The notes under the pieces: generated by a model
Databases searched by the model: none
What the model saw: the letters and a program-made list of their open reading frames with translations, nothing else
Told to the model about the DNA's origin: nothing
Translations under genes and position numbers: made by a program
Source: Ascarosepion bandense
Lineage: Eukaryota > Mollusca > Cephalopoda > Sepiida > Sepiidae
Length of the DNA: 64,000 nucleotides
NCBI GenBank assembly: GCA_037127315.1
Contig: JBBBDQ010000226.1
Coordinates: 167,091-231,090 of the forward strand
Direction of reading: 5' to 3'
Shown here: one piece after another, positions 34,718 through 45,105 of the stretch
How the letters are laid out: each line of letters begins with the position of its first letter
Position numbering within the stretch: position 1 is the first letter of the stretch

Positions 34718-35702
34718 CTATTTTATTTTCCTAAAAGCAACCAGATCCAGGGCACATCTGCCTTTGTTAGATTGCGGATAGAAGCCATCACGTCTAAGAT
34801 GTGCGGCAAAAATTTTGCCAGGTAGTTTACAAAACCTCCTAGACATTGCACTCTCTTTACATTTGTTGGGCATGGCATCTCTTTTATGGCTTCCACTTTT
34901 TCTGGATCCGGGCATAGACCTTCACTGGTTATGTCCCAGGAAGGATAAAAAGGTTTTCCGTAACACCATTTTCTCTGCGTTCAACCGTATCCCACATTCA
35001 CGACATCTCTGTAATAGCTTTCTGTGTTTCTTGTCATGATCAACCATGGCTTCTTCCATAGTTTTACCAGAAGATCATCTGCTTTGTTGACTACACTCTC
35101 CAAATCATCGACATTATTGTATAGAACCTTCTGAAATATCTCAGGAGCTGGAGTAATTCCAAATGGCAACACTTTTCACCGAAGCCGGCCAAATGGAGTG
35201 GCAAACATTGTCAAATAACTGCTTACTTCATCCAATTTTACTTACCAAAATCTATCTCTAGGGTCCAGGGTAGAGAATACTTTATTGTCAGCCAGTTCTA
35301 ACAGTAAATCCTCCAGCACAAGTAATTGAAAATGTTATTCAGTGATCTTGGGTCTACGCAAACTCGCAATTTCCCATTTTTCTTAACCACCAGTGTTAAT
35401 GCACTCACCCATTGAGTAGGATTACTTACTGGTTCTATCACCCTCTTTTCAATCAGTCTTTCTAACTCAGCTTTCAATTTCTCCTTAAGGGCTTTAGGTA
35501 ATTTTCATGATTCTGCCACATGTGGTGTTATGCTCTTGTCCACTTCCAGGTGTACCTTACCAGGTAGTTGTCCCAGCTCATCCTCAAATACATCCCTGAA
35601 TTCACTTAGAATCTCATCCTGATTCTCGTTCCTGAACTGGTCTAGTTGAGATACTCCAGCAACTCTCCTGAACTGGTCATTATTAACAGTAATGAGTGCC
35701 AT
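34718..35702 (-). pseudogene. pol: Reverse transcriptase remnant of the decayed gypsy element
   Basis: 35,702-35,505 leads into RT (FRDVFEDELGQLPGKVHLEV). Around 35,500-35,350, in broken frame, IEPVSNPTQWVSALTLVVKK and LRVCVDPRSLNN give the fingers and first palm block. 35,172-34,981 gives LPFGITPAPEIFQ and NKADDLLVK, the catalytic box with both aspartates kept but an unusual lysine before it. 34,915-34,718 is the thumb/connection region. At least four frameshifts. The gene would have encoded the element's DNA polymerase. Confidence 0.8.
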
Positions 35703-36150
35703 CTGTTGAGTAGCATTTGCACCAAGTAGGGGGGTGAAATTCCTCTTCCACTACCACAAACCGGGCAGCATACTTCTGTCCCGTTTTGGGGTTCCTGATT
35801 TTCACTTGACATTCCTCTAAGGGTTTAATTTCTGCCCCATTCCACATCACCAGTCTTCTTTGAGGGTTCAAGTTTTTTCCCTCTCACTTTGCATTCAATA
35901 TGTTTACTGAAGCTCCGCTATCCAGCTGAACAACGATTGGTTTGCCTTCGACAATCATTTCTGCTTTTATGATCTCCTGTGTTATGGCATTCACTTTCTC
36001 CCTTATTGTCACACTGTTTATGTATCCGCCTTCTGAACTCCTGCTACTGCTGTCACTGTTGCTGTTATGTGTCTCAACTGTCCAAACATTCTTTTTCCTC
36101 GACGATTTGCATTTCACAGCAAAATGATTCTTCCCATTGCACTTGAAACT
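35683..36150 (-). pseudogene. pol: Zinc-knuckle end and protease remnant
   Basis: Frame 36,186-35,884 starts with a CCHC knuckle whose first cysteine reads serine (SFKCNGKNHFAVKC), continues through a serine-rich linker (SNSDSSSRSSEGG), and ends in the protease active site VQLDSGASVN. Frame 35,871-35,683 holds the second half of the protease (RRLVMWNGAEIKPLEECQVK). A stop and shift near 35,880 separate the halves. The protease would release the Gag and Pol proteins. Confidence 0.8.
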
Positions 36151-36189
36151 CGTTTCCCAAATGACACAACTCTCTCTTTGGTTCATGTC

Positions 36190-36820
36190 GTAACATACAC
36201 GATTTGCAAATACCTATTTTTTTTTTTGTTGACGGTTTTTCCCTGGACTTAACATCAATTCAATTAACAGTCTAGGCCTTAGGGTATCAGGGCTCGAGCT
36301 TGCTGTGTGGCATATTATGACAATACAGATGTCTATACATTTTTGTAAGTCCAACCGTCTCACTTTCAGTAATTGCGGTGGGGTCGCGTATCCCTAGGAC
36401 TATGGTCCCGAAGTATCGAACTTACGTAATTATCACAAAAAAAAAAAAAAAAATTACAAGTTTTTGCCAAAGTTCGAAGAGAAATGCTTCTACCGTTTCT
36501 GATTCTCCCTGCTTTCTAATGTGAAAAATTCGTCTCCTCTATAGCATATTCATCAAATGCCTGAATGATTTCATTAGGGGTTCTCTCGTTTTCAGGTGCT
36601 GAGAAGTGAAACCCATAATAGACAGTGAGTTGCAGTGCTTCATCTCCCAGCGTGCAGAAGAGAAGAGCTGTTTGGTATTTTATCGGCTGTCTCATTAGGT
36701 AATAATGAAATAGTTATCCCATTTCAGCTTAAAAAGCTTCCAATTAGCTGATAAATTACCCTCCATACAAAGTGGTTGTGGTGGCCTTATGCCACTCACT
36801 GGTTTATTGACATTTATTTT
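36190..36820 (-). pseudogene. gag: Gag remnant of the decayed gypsy element
   Basis: Not in a long frame, but the minus strand reads KYQTALLFCTLGDEALQL, RTPNEIIQAFDEYAI and, after an A-rich interruption at 36,436-36,453, LKVRRLDLQKCIDIC. This pattern is usual for the capsid part of K02A2.6-like gypsy Gag. Several stops and frame changes. Confidence 0.6.
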
Positions 36821-36924
36821 TTTTTTACAGACGTGCTTCCAGACGAATAAACTATGAACGACAACGAGAAAATGCTTATTTATCTGCTTGCGTTTTTCTC
36901 CCTCTGTCCTGTTTTTTTTTTTTT
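36821..36924 (-). other. Leader of the decayed gypsy element
   Basis: Short stretch between gag and the primer site, with a long A-run on the minus strand. No gene. Confidence 0.5.
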
Positions 36925-36943
36925 AATTCCACCTCTGCCACCA
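36925..36943 (-). other. Primer-binding site, tRNA-Leu-like
   Basis: Directly after the 5' LTR on the minus strand: TGGTGGCAGAGGTGGAATT. This agrees with the complement of the 3' end of a metazoan tRNA-Leu (AAG/UAG type) except for about two bases, from my knowledge of that tRNA. Confidence 0.55.
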
Positions 36944-37101
36944 TGTTTCATATATGGAATGCCGCTAGATTACAAATCAACAAACACGAAGTGACACTTC
37001 TACGACGCCATCTTTATTTCAACTATTCCACACACAGTCTCGACCAATCAAAACATTTACCGTAAGACGGTGTATGTCTTTTCTCAGTCGCCCATGTAAC
37101 A
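36944..37101 (-). repeat. 5' LTR of the decayed gypsy element
   Basis: 158 bp, TGTTACATGGGCGACTGAG... to ...ATATATGAAACA on the minus strand, pairing with 32,525-32,686. Confidence 0.85.
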
Positions 37102-37796
37102 ATATCCACGTGAACATTGCATGCAATTACAGAACGGCTCCACTAAAAAAAAAAACAAAAAAAAAAAACAATCATACCAACATCTGACGCCAACAGGCTA
37201 AGAATTAAAGACCACAAATTCGTAAAACCACTCGTCTGTATTTATCCAATAAACGAGATAAATTTAAATCTGTCTCTGTCATAATTATTCTTGTAACATT
37301 ACTCTATAACAAAAAGAATGTTTAAAAAACTTAATCGATTTTATTTTCATCTATGTTTATTAGATAATATATATATATTTATTAGGTATATAAGATATTA
37401 GGTATTTTTATTTAAAATTGCAAAAATCAGCAACATTTTCAGCATTTAACTGCAATATCAGTTAGAAATAAAAAATGGGAAAATCCACATTTTTAGAAAG
37501 ATTGCAATACATAGAGCAATTTATTTATTTTCTTAAAATGTTTTAAAGTTTATTGAAATATGTTTGAAGAAAAAAAATGAAATAATAAAGTTAATTTCAT
37601 CTTTGGGTACAGCTATCAACATACATAGTTCAAGGGGAATAACTCACTTTGCAGAATTAAGTCATTTTACTCCCTTGGAATTGTAAAAGTTAATAAACTT
37701 ACATGTAGTATTGAAAACCCTAAGATTTTAGAAAATGTAACTGTTTTCAATTGATACCAAGTGTTTTCATCATGTTTTCTTAATTTAAATTTATAG
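37102..37796. repeat. Spacer, unassigned then satellite B-like
   Basis: 37,102-37,300 is unassigned with two A-rich runs near 37,145-37,170. 37,370-37,400 is TA-rich. 37,560-37,796 has diverged satellite B phrases (GTGTTTTCATCATGTTTTCTT). No gene seen. Confidence 0.5.
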
Positions 37797-37802
37797 CAGC
37801 GG

Positions 37803-38583
37803 AATAATACCAGACGACCTATGCAAGTCGATATTTATAGCACTGCCGAAGAAACCAGGTGTAAACGAGTGTGAACTACAGAGAACTATCAGCTTAATGA
37901 GTCACATTACAAAACTGATTGTCAGAATCCTGATGAACAGAGCGAGAAGCAGAATCAGACCAGAGATAGGGCAGGAACAGTGCGGGTTTGTCAAAGACAC
38001 TGGAACAAGGAACGCCATATTCATGATTAGGATGCTCTCTGAAAGAGCAATACAAATGAAGAAAGACTTGTACATATGCTTCATTGACTATGTGAAGGCA
38101 TTCGATAAGATACGACACAAAGAATTGATGGAGATGCTCGGCAGCCTCGACATTTTCGGCAAAGATATAAGAGTAATCAAGAATCTCTACTAGCAGCAAA
38201 CGGCCTGCATACGGACAGGTAACGATCTCAGTAGATTTACAAAGATAGAAAGAGGCGTAAGACAAGGATGTGTCTTTTCACCGGATTTGTTCAACCTATA
38301 CAGCGAGAATATTTTGAGGACCCTAGATGACACGCCAGGATTTGTTATTGGAGGCCACAACTTGAACAACATAAGGTATGCAGACGATACAGTGCTGATT
38401 GCGGACACGGAAAGGAAACTACAAAACCTCATACAGAAGGTAGCGGTGGAGAGTGACAAAAAGGGACTACAAATAAACTTTAAGAAAACTGAGCGCATGG
38501 TCATCAGCAAAAGGTACAACCCAAAATCCAAATACAGGAGGGAGATGCCAGAATCAAGCAAGTACAAAAGTTTAAATACCTAG
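37803..38583 (+). pseudogene. LINE reverse transcriptase, main part
   Basis: Open except for one amber codon (TAG at 38,191-38,193). Visible motifs in order: LPKKPGVNECELQRTISLM at the start, GQEQCGFVKDTGTRNAI, FIDYVKAFDKIRH (palm motif A with its aspartate), GVRQGCVFSPDLFNLY, and YADDTVLIAD with the catalytic pair at 38,383-38,388. All catalytic residues are present. A frame change lies between about 38,520 and 38,583. The protein would copy the element RNA at a nicked target. Confidence 0.85.
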
Positions 38584-39158
38584 GAAGTGTTCTAACAGGA
38601 GATGGGGAGTGCGACACGGAGATCCGAAGGCGAATTGGCATGGCAACGGACGTGTTCCAGAAGATGAGCAAAATACTAACACACAGGAAAATCTCACTAG
38701 AAACAAAGAAAAGAATGCTGGACTGCTACGTGATGTCAGTTCTTCAATACGGCAGTGAATGCTGGACAATATCATCGAAAATGAGGACAAAACTGGATGC
38801 AGCCGAAATGTGGTTCTACAGAAGGATGCTGCGGATATCGTGGACGGAGCATGCAAGCAACAATGAGGTGTTGGAAAGAATGGCAACAAAAAGGAAATTG
38901 AGACTGAGGAAGAGACAACTGAAGTTCCTAGGACACGCAATGAGGAAGGAGAGCCTGGAAAACCTGATACTGACTGGTCAGATAGAAGGAAGGAGAGACA
39001 GAGGAAGGCAGCGGATAACATATTTGCAGGGCCTGATCAGGTGGATGACGGAACGGGGGTTGCCAGGAGTAACAAGAGCAAATATACTAAGAGCAACAAG
39101 GGATAGGGAGACGTGGAGAACCATGATCGCCTACGTCCTGAAGGGACAGGGCACATAG
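38560..39158 (+). pseudogene. LINE reverse transcriptase, C-terminal part
   Basis: Continues the preceding gene in another frame: VQKFKYLGSVLTGDGECDTE around 38,566-38,625, then from 38,640 the thumb and C-terminal region with LDCYVMSVLQYGSECWT, AAEMWFYRRMLRISW and RKRQLKFLGHAMRKE. This C-terminal layout is widespread in RTE-like elements often annotated as endonuclease-reverse transcriptase. It ends in a natural stop at 39,156-39,158. Clade assignment is from memory of the motif style; a tree would be needed. Confidence 0.8.
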
Positions 39159-39178
39159 AAGAAGAAGATATTAAATAA

Positions 39179-39261
39179 AAATTAGTTTTCTGAAGCACTG
39201 AAAATTTCAAAATTTACTTTCAAAACTGTAGCGTTTTCTTGATTTTGGAGTAGTTTTTCAA
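39179..39261. repeat. Short satellite B segment
   Basis: Carries the satellite B phrases ATTAGTTTTCTGAAGCACTG and GGAGTAGTTTTTCAACGT between the LINE and the next family C copy. Confidence 0.6.
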
Positions 39262-40351
39262 CGTACCCCCAACCATTTTCGATACCTAAATTTAAATTGA
39301 AATTTTAAAAATAAATAAGTTATAATCAAACTTTAAAATTAGCTTTAATTGAAAGCCAAGAGATTACACTTTAATTCGAGTAAGGAAAATACATTGGTGT
39401 ATTTCAAACCGAAATTATATTGATTTTTAATATAATTTTTTAATGATTTGAAAAAAAAAATTAAATTTTCCACCATTTTTGATTGATCGACACATTACGC
39501 AAATAGTAAGTAAACACTAGCCAAATTTCTTTTTTTAAATATCTTGCAAAGAAATAAGCCTCACTGACACGTCATTAAAGTCAATTTTTAAAATTTAAAT
39601 TAATTTTATCTGATTTCATTCAAGTAATAATTGCTTACTGCCAGAAATTTACAATAAAAAACTTTTAACTCCGGTAGCCCTCTTTTATCTGCGTTATCGG
39701 GGTGACGAAAGATATATGACAGCTGGAAATTGTCAAGAACGCTTAAAGGGTGGCGTCTAAAACTTCAATCATTTTAAAACATAAAATTTTCAAATTTTAA
39801 ATTTATTTTCTTTGGTTTTTAACTGAATAATAAAATTAAATTTAACTCAATATTTTCAGCAATTATATAATATTTTATAGAATTTTAGATTAGATTTATA
39901 GCCAGACATTTGAATATGCTTTCTGAATAAATAAAAAGTAAAAAATTTAAATTTCTTTTAAAATAATTTTAATTTAATAAGAAAGAATGAAATTAAAATA
40001 ACCGAACTAAGTTATATTTTGTTATTCATTAATATTTTTATCGTGCATTTTTCATATTATTAATAAGTTATCATTAAGTTTAAAGCATGGTAAAAACATA
40101 TAATTTAATGTTTATGGAAACAAGTTGTGAATCCTGTGGAACATCGTACTTAATCAAATGGAACATCCTTCTTAATAAAAATGGACATATTTACACACAA
40201 TTATTTTTTTTAATTATTTTAATATATTTTTAGAGAACGATTTTGATTAAACTTTTCAATTTTAGATAGGCAATGTAATCATCAATTCGTAACTAAAAAA
40301 AATTAAGACAACAGTTCCATAAAAGATTTTAAAAATATTTGTAACATTTTA

Positions 40352-40356
<5 letters not shown>

Positions 40357-40414
<58 letters not shown>
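40357..40414 (+). repeat. (AAT)n microsatellite, left border
   Basis: About 19 uninterrupted AAT triplets at the left edge of the LINE fragment. Family C copies 1 and 2 have A-runs and no TAA tract at this place. Confidence 0.95.
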
Positions 40415-40416
<2 letters not shown>

Positions 40417-40420
40417 TACA

Positions 40421-40520
40421 GTTAGTAGATTCTGTAGATTAGTAGATTCTGTAGATTAGTAGATTCTGTAGATTAGTAGATTCTGTAGATTAGTAGAATT
40501 ACAGTTAGTAGATTCTGTAG
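40421..40520 (+). repeat. 17-bp minisatellite
   Basis: Four to five near-perfect copies of a 17-bp unit, GATTAGTAGATTCTGTA, at the 5' edge of the LINE fragment. A unit of 17 changes reading frame at each repeat, so it is not coding across its length. Confidence 0.85.
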
Positions 40521-40564
40521 AAAAGCAAAACAGTAGCCAAGAACCAACTATTGCGGCAAAAAAT

Positions 40565-41377
40565 ATGAAAATGAAAGCCAAAGATAAAGCTCTTGAAAAG
40601 ATGAAACAGCGCTGGCAAGACAAACCTCTGCATGGCCAATATCCAGTACGTGCCAATAAATCCAATGTTGACAAAGTTAATACTCATCGATGGTTACGTG
40701 CATCTGGATTAAAGTCTGAAACTGAAGGATTTATACTTGCAGCACAAGACCAAAGTCTTTTCACGAGAAACTTTCAGGCAAATATTATGCATAATAATAT
40801 GGATCCAAAATGCAGGTTTTGTGATAAACACCAAGAAACAATAGACCACCTAATCTCAGGCTGTTCTGTGCTTGCCCCAAACGAATATAAAAATCGCCAC
40901 GATAGAGTTGGGCAATATTTACATTGGGCAATGTGCAAACATTATGGAAAAGCTGTAAACAAACACTGGTATGAACATCATCCAGCACCGGTTACAGAAA
41001 TAGAAGATGTAACCATTCTATGGGATTACACCATCTACACAGACAGAAAAATTGAAGCAAACAGGCCAGACATTATTGTTAAAAACCAGAAGGAGAAAAC
41101 TTGTCTATTAATTGATATGGCTTGTCCAGCGGATTGTAACATAGCAATCAAGGAATTTGAAAAACTGTCAAAATATAAAGACCTGGAAATTGAAATAGAA
41201 AAAATGTGGAAATTGAAAACAAGAGTTGTGCCAGTGATAGTAGGTGCACTTGGAATGATAAAAAATGGAACAAAACAACACATTGAAAGAATCCCTGGAA
41301 ACCCCAGCTTAAGAGATATACAAAAAATTGTATTATTAAGTACAGCCCACACACTAAGGAAAACGTTATCTATGTAA
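40565..41377 (+). pseudogene. C-terminal part of an R4-type LINE protein
   Basis: An intact 270-codon frame, the last part of a protein that would normally exceed 1,000 residues. Residues 83-100 form a CCHC zinc finger (CRFC...H....C). Residues 168-169 (RPD) and D184 (LLID) give the PD-(D/E)XK pattern of the restriction-like endonuclease used by R2, R4 and CRE-type elements to nick their target. The tail VVPVIVGALG, then TAHTLRKTL, is typical of the same group. The reverse transcriptase and N-terminal part are missing. The ATG used here is just the first in a truncated frame. The frame itself shows no break, so the copy is comparatively young. Confidence 0.85.
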
Positions 41378-41510
41378 TGCTGGGGATGATAGGGAGGATA
41401 GAAAAACATGAAATGGAGTCATAACAACACGCCACTACCTGCCTTAGGTCTCCCCGCAGACTTGGTTGGTAGTGAGACCAATGCAGAAATCGAAATATGA
41501 TGAAAAATGA
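41378..41510 (+). other. 3' untranslated region of the R4-like LINE
   Basis: About 130 bp after the stop, less A/T-rich than the surroundings (GCCACTACCTGCCTTAGG, CCCCGCAGACTTGGTTGG). It ends at the TAA border. Confidence 0.6.
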
Positions 41511-42148
41511 CATAATAATAATAATAATTAAAAATTCTTTTAAAATTTTATTAGTAATCGAAATTTTTTTCTTCAGACTACAATGTCCTTAATAATTATT
41601 ATTTATTCCAGCAATTAAAAACTTATCAAATTAAATTATAACAGAGTTTTATTGCATTTTTTATTTTACTCTTCGGAGCAAATTTTCGGTTAGCGTTGTG
41701 TACTTTAAAATAAAAAAAACAAAACATAGATGATTTATATTCTCCAATGAGTACAGCATTTAACTAATAAAAAGATTTTTTGCAGCCAATTAAAATTTAT
41801 TAAAATTTCATGGATTTACGTAGAGTGGGGTAACAGAGTGAAAAAAATATTTCTCCAAGATTTTTAAAAAAATAATAATTTCAAAAATTATTTCATTCTT
41901 TTGTGAATGAATACTGAAAGTTTCATTAAAATCTGACAAATATTTGATTTTTGCGAGAATTTCCAAATTAATGAAGAGGTTAACAATTTTAAAAAATAAT
42001 TAAAAATTACTTTGATCTTTCCTCTAAATAAATAATAATATAAACGTTTTGATGGAAAAAGCTTGTTTTATTAAGTTTGGGACCTTTTTTATTCTTACTA
42101 TATGCTTTTTTTTAAAGCTGTTTTTTTTAGCGATTTAGTGGAGGTACC

Positions 42149-43142
42149 TAAGTAAAAAGTTATTAAAGTTTCGTAAAGTATCGAAAACTCTTAAAAATTT
42201 AAAGATCTAAGTGTTTTCAATTGATACCAAGAGTTTTCATCATGTTTTCATAATTTTCAGTAAATTACCTTAAAGAAATATTAATTTTCTGAAACTTTGA
42301 AAATTTTAAAAATTACCGTAATTGATTTCGGAGTAGTTTTTCAATAAAAGTTAATAAACTTTCGTAAAGTATCGAAAACTCATAATTTTAAAAAAAATCT
42401 AAGTGTTTTCAATTCATACCAGGTGTTTTCATTATCGTAAATTAATATTCTAAAAGTTTGAAAATAGCGTTTTATTGGTTTCAGAGTCGTTTTTCAACGT
42501 ATTGAATAAATATTTGAAAAGTTAAAATATGAAAAATATATTAAATATATGTAAAACATCTTAGATAATCAAAAGACATAGTGCAAGGGGAGTAACGAGC
42601 ATTACAGAACCAATAGCTTTTCTCCCTTGGAACGGTAAAAGTTAAACTTTCGTTAAGTATCGAAAATAATTAAAACTTTTGAAAATCTAAGTGTTTTCAT
42701 CATGTTTCCATAACTTTCCTTAATTTCTCTCATAGAAAAATATTTTTCTGATTGTTGAAAATATGAAAATTTACCTTCAAAACTTGATTTCGATGTAGTT
42801 GTTCAACGTATTTGTAATTGTTAATAAAGTGTCGAAAATCCCTAAAATTTTTGAAAATCTGTTTTCAATTAATACCAAATGTTTCCATCATGTTTCCATA
42901 ATTTTGATTAATTTCTCTCATACTAAAATAAAATTTCTGGTCGTTGAAAAATTTGAAAATTACCTTCAAAGCTAAAGTGTTTTCTTGATTTCGACGTAGT
43001 TTTTCAACGTATTTGTAAAAGGTAATAAAGTTTCCTAAACCATCGAAAAACCCTAAAATTTTTGAAAATCTGTTTTCAATTAATACTAAGTGTTTTCATC
43101 AGGTTCCATTATTTTCATTAATTTCTCTCATAGAAAAATGCA
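42149..43142 (+). repeat. Satellite B, diverged, plus orientation
   Basis: About 190-200 bp monomers with the phrases TTTTCAATTGATACCA, TCATCATGTTT, AATTTTCTGAAACTTTG and GGAGTAGTTTTTCAACGTA. No gene seen. Confidence 0.8.
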
Positions 43143-44872
43143 TGTTCACTGGCCTGCAAAGTTCACTACATATCAGACATATTAATGCGCGTTTCATAAT
43201 GCCCATTAATCTGGGAGGGGGAATAATTGTAGAATCTTCCACGCGAACTTTTCACCTCTCTTAACAATTGCATTCTCCCTTAAGCAAATGTTTTAACCAA
43301 TCACCATTTTGGATTTACTGATTCGACTTTTCATTGGTCGAGACACTAAAAAATTGAAATGGGTTTCGTTTTTCCCCGCCAACGCATCTAAATTCGAATT
43401 CCAGAATCCAAAATGTATATAAGTAGCAATATAACTCAATTCGAGTCAGTCACTTTGCGAACTCAGATAGATGCCACGCGTGTCTAATCGCTGACTCATC
43501 AATTGCCCGTGTAAAAATTCACATTTACCCATCAATCGACCATGTTGAAATTGTGGTGATACCGAGCAAATCGAGGGACCGGATGTTTGCACTCTCACGA
43601 CAAAAAGCAAATAACCAAAACTAATCGGTGCGCAGCCGGATTCACGCAGATGTTCCGGTTGGAAACTAAAAAATTAATTAAATATTGAGTTCGCGAATTT
43701 TATTTATCGGCCCAGAATCAAATACAAGTGTGAATTCCCAAATGATCTGCTGCGACCCAAAAAGAAGATATAAAAAGCCGATACAGAAAGCATCGCCAGA
43801 CAGACAGACCGACCCACACAGACAGACTCGAGAGAGACGAGAGTAATTACTATCTCCCCTTGACCAACGTCAAGCAGTTTACTATGCTCGCCTCCCTCAC
43901 TTATCCTTTCCTTCTTCACTGTCTCAAAACTACTTACTGACCTAAGGAGCGGATACATCAAAGACGTTCCTTACTTACAACGCTCCCACATACCTAAACA
44001 TTAATTCTCTTTTCAGCATTTTATTGCCATGAACATTTAACGTCCGTTGGACCCATATTTAAAGGATTACTTTAATTGTAAAAACCTTAATTGATATGTG
44101 TATATATAAAATGTTATTTCTCAACTCAATTTGCTTTTCTTGATTTATAATTTTTATGACTTATAGTGGGCTATCTACAAAGAGGCCAAATTCCGTTAAT
44201 CTGCAACAACATACAAGTACCCTTCAAAAGAACGAACCTCCACTATAAAATCCATCCTGCAATGAACTTGAAAGAAGTGAATATTCCTTCACTTCACGAA
44301 CAAAGTTACTGTGTACACCAATCTTTTTAATCTTACAGGTAAAGGCGAATAACTCTCAACAAACTATTTCTAAGTAATAAAACAACACACACACCTACAT
44401 TTGACAGATCCTCTTACAGCAACAATTTATTTTAATGTCTTTGCCGAATTTCAAATATTGACTTTTGTCGAACTGAATTTTGCATGAGCAATCCTTTCTA
44501 ATTTGTGACTCACTACAAGAATTAATTTGTACATGCATGTATCTTTTATCACATATAAAAAATCCTTTTACTGTTAAATTTTAATTACTCTCATGTGGTC
44601 ATTTATTGTATGATGATTCGTTTCATGTTACTTTCTATTAACTTATATTGTGTAGTTTGTCAACGAACACACTACAATCTAAGAAATTAAACTTCTGATA
44701 CAAATTCCAACACGACAATTTAATAACATCGACGTACAAACCACAACAAGTTCACTCCAAACCATACTGACAGTCATACTAACACCTTCCACATTTTGTA
44801 TTGTTATTTCTTGTTAATATATATTTGTTATTTCTATCCTGGTAGTTGTGTTGTTCTTTTCGGACCTTAACA
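43143..44872 (+). mobile_element. Probable long LTR with promoter
   Basis: A 1.7-kb block of more ordinary base composition between satellite B (left) and a primer-like site (right). It starts TGTTCACTGGCC and ends CCTTAACA. It carries a TATA box and an initiator at proper spacing about 300 bp from its start, and an AATAAA at about 44,377. One base after the end comes TGGCGACGA, a tRNA-Ser-type primer site. I see no second copy in the window, so the LTR status is inferred from ends, promoter and primer site. A host promoter region is the alternative. Minus-strand frames here (43,961-43,704) look accidental. Confidence 0.5.
43416..43451 (+). promoter_or_regulatory. Core promoter: TATA box and initiator
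   Basis: TATATAAG at 43,416-43,423 and TCAGTC at 43,446-43,451. If transcription starts at the A of TCAGTC (43,448), the TATA box begins at -32, the normal metazoan spacing. No clear downstream promoter element. Confidence 0.65.
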
Positions 44873-45105
44873 GTGGCGACGAAGATATTGAAGAAACAGA
44901 TTCTACGCGGAGGACAAAAGAAAAAACATTTTCGACATCGGTCGCCAATGACAGTGACTAAGATACTGAAGAAACTGATTCTACACGAAGATAAACGAAA
45001 AATCCTTTTTGAATACCAGCAATAACAGCGGTGACGAAGATATAAAGAAACGGATTCTACCTGTCGACCAGTAATATAACAGTAATCAAATTCTACGCAG
45101 GAAAA
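44868..45105 (+). repeat. Tandem repeats seeded by the primer site
   Basis: Three to four degenerate units of about 50-80 bp begin AACAGTGGCGACGAAGATA (44,867), GACAGTGACTAAGATACTG (about 44,950), AACAGCGGTGACGAAGATA (45,023) and AACAGTAATCAAATTCTACG (about 45,067); each goes on to a GATTCTAC-like phrase. The primer-like motif is duplicated inside the leader. Frames across it on the minus strand look accidental. Confidence 0.6.
44874..44886 (+). other. Primer-binding-site candidate, tRNA-Ser-like
   Basis: TGGCGACGAAGAT follows the CA end by one base. It agrees over 12 of 13 bases with the complement of the metazoan tRNA-Ser(GCT) 3' end as I know it (TGGCGACGAGGAT). Confidence 0.5.

Larger units (their letters stand above)
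32525..37101 (-). mobile_element. Decayed full-length Ty3/gypsy element, no env
   Basis: About 4.6 kb on the minus strand with short LTRs at both ends (about 160 bp), a tRNA-Leu-like primer site next to the 5' LTR and a purine tract next to the 3' LTR. Gag, protease, RT, RNase H and integrase follow in canonical gypsy order with no envelope. All frames carry stops or shifts. The GKNHFA..C knuckle, ADDLLV box and ELGQLPGKVHL entry suggest the K02A2.6/Mag-like side of Ty3/gypsy, which is only a judgement from motifs. I see no convincing target duplication. Confidence 0.85.
37797..39178 (+). mobile_element. 5'-truncated RTE-like LINE
   Basis: A non-LTR retrotransposon fragment inserted in satellite B-like DNA. 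It begins within the reverse transcriptase and runs to a very short 3' tail ending GAAGAAGATATTAAATAAA. The endonuclease domain is missing, the usual result of incomplete target-primed reverse transcription. The very short 3' untranslated region after the stop fits RTE-type elements. Confidence 0.75.
40357..41528 (+). mobile_element. R4/Dong-like LINE fragment bordered by TAA repeats
   Basis: A 5'-truncated non-LTR element whose plus-strand frame encodes the zinc finger and restriction-like endonuclease of the R2/R4 group. An (AAT)n tract of about 58 bp lies at its left edge (40,357-40,414) and a shorter TAA tract (41,511-41,527) at its right edge. The Dong element of the silkworm, an R4-clade member, is known for inserting in TAA repeats. 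The two sides of the insert join up as family C sequence. Confidence 0.75.
39262..42148 (+). mobile_element. Family C element, copy 3, split by an R4-like LINE
   Basis: Collinear with copy 2: the start GTACCCCCAACCATTTTCGATACC, the TTAATTGAAAGCCAAGAGATT block, the GGAGCAAATTTTCG block and the end TTAGTGGAGGTACC. Without the insert at about 40,357-41,528 its length is about 1.7 kb, close to copy 2. The left end has lost a match or two in the inverted repeat. Non-coding. Confidence 0.65.

Noticed and set aside
38572..39021. 149-codon minus-strand serine/leucine-rich frame
   Set aside because: Antisense shadow of the LINE C-terminal region.
43704..43961. 85-codon minus-strand frame with a hydrophobic stretch
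   Set aside because: It lies antisense within the candidate LTR downstream of its promoter and has no recognisable domain.
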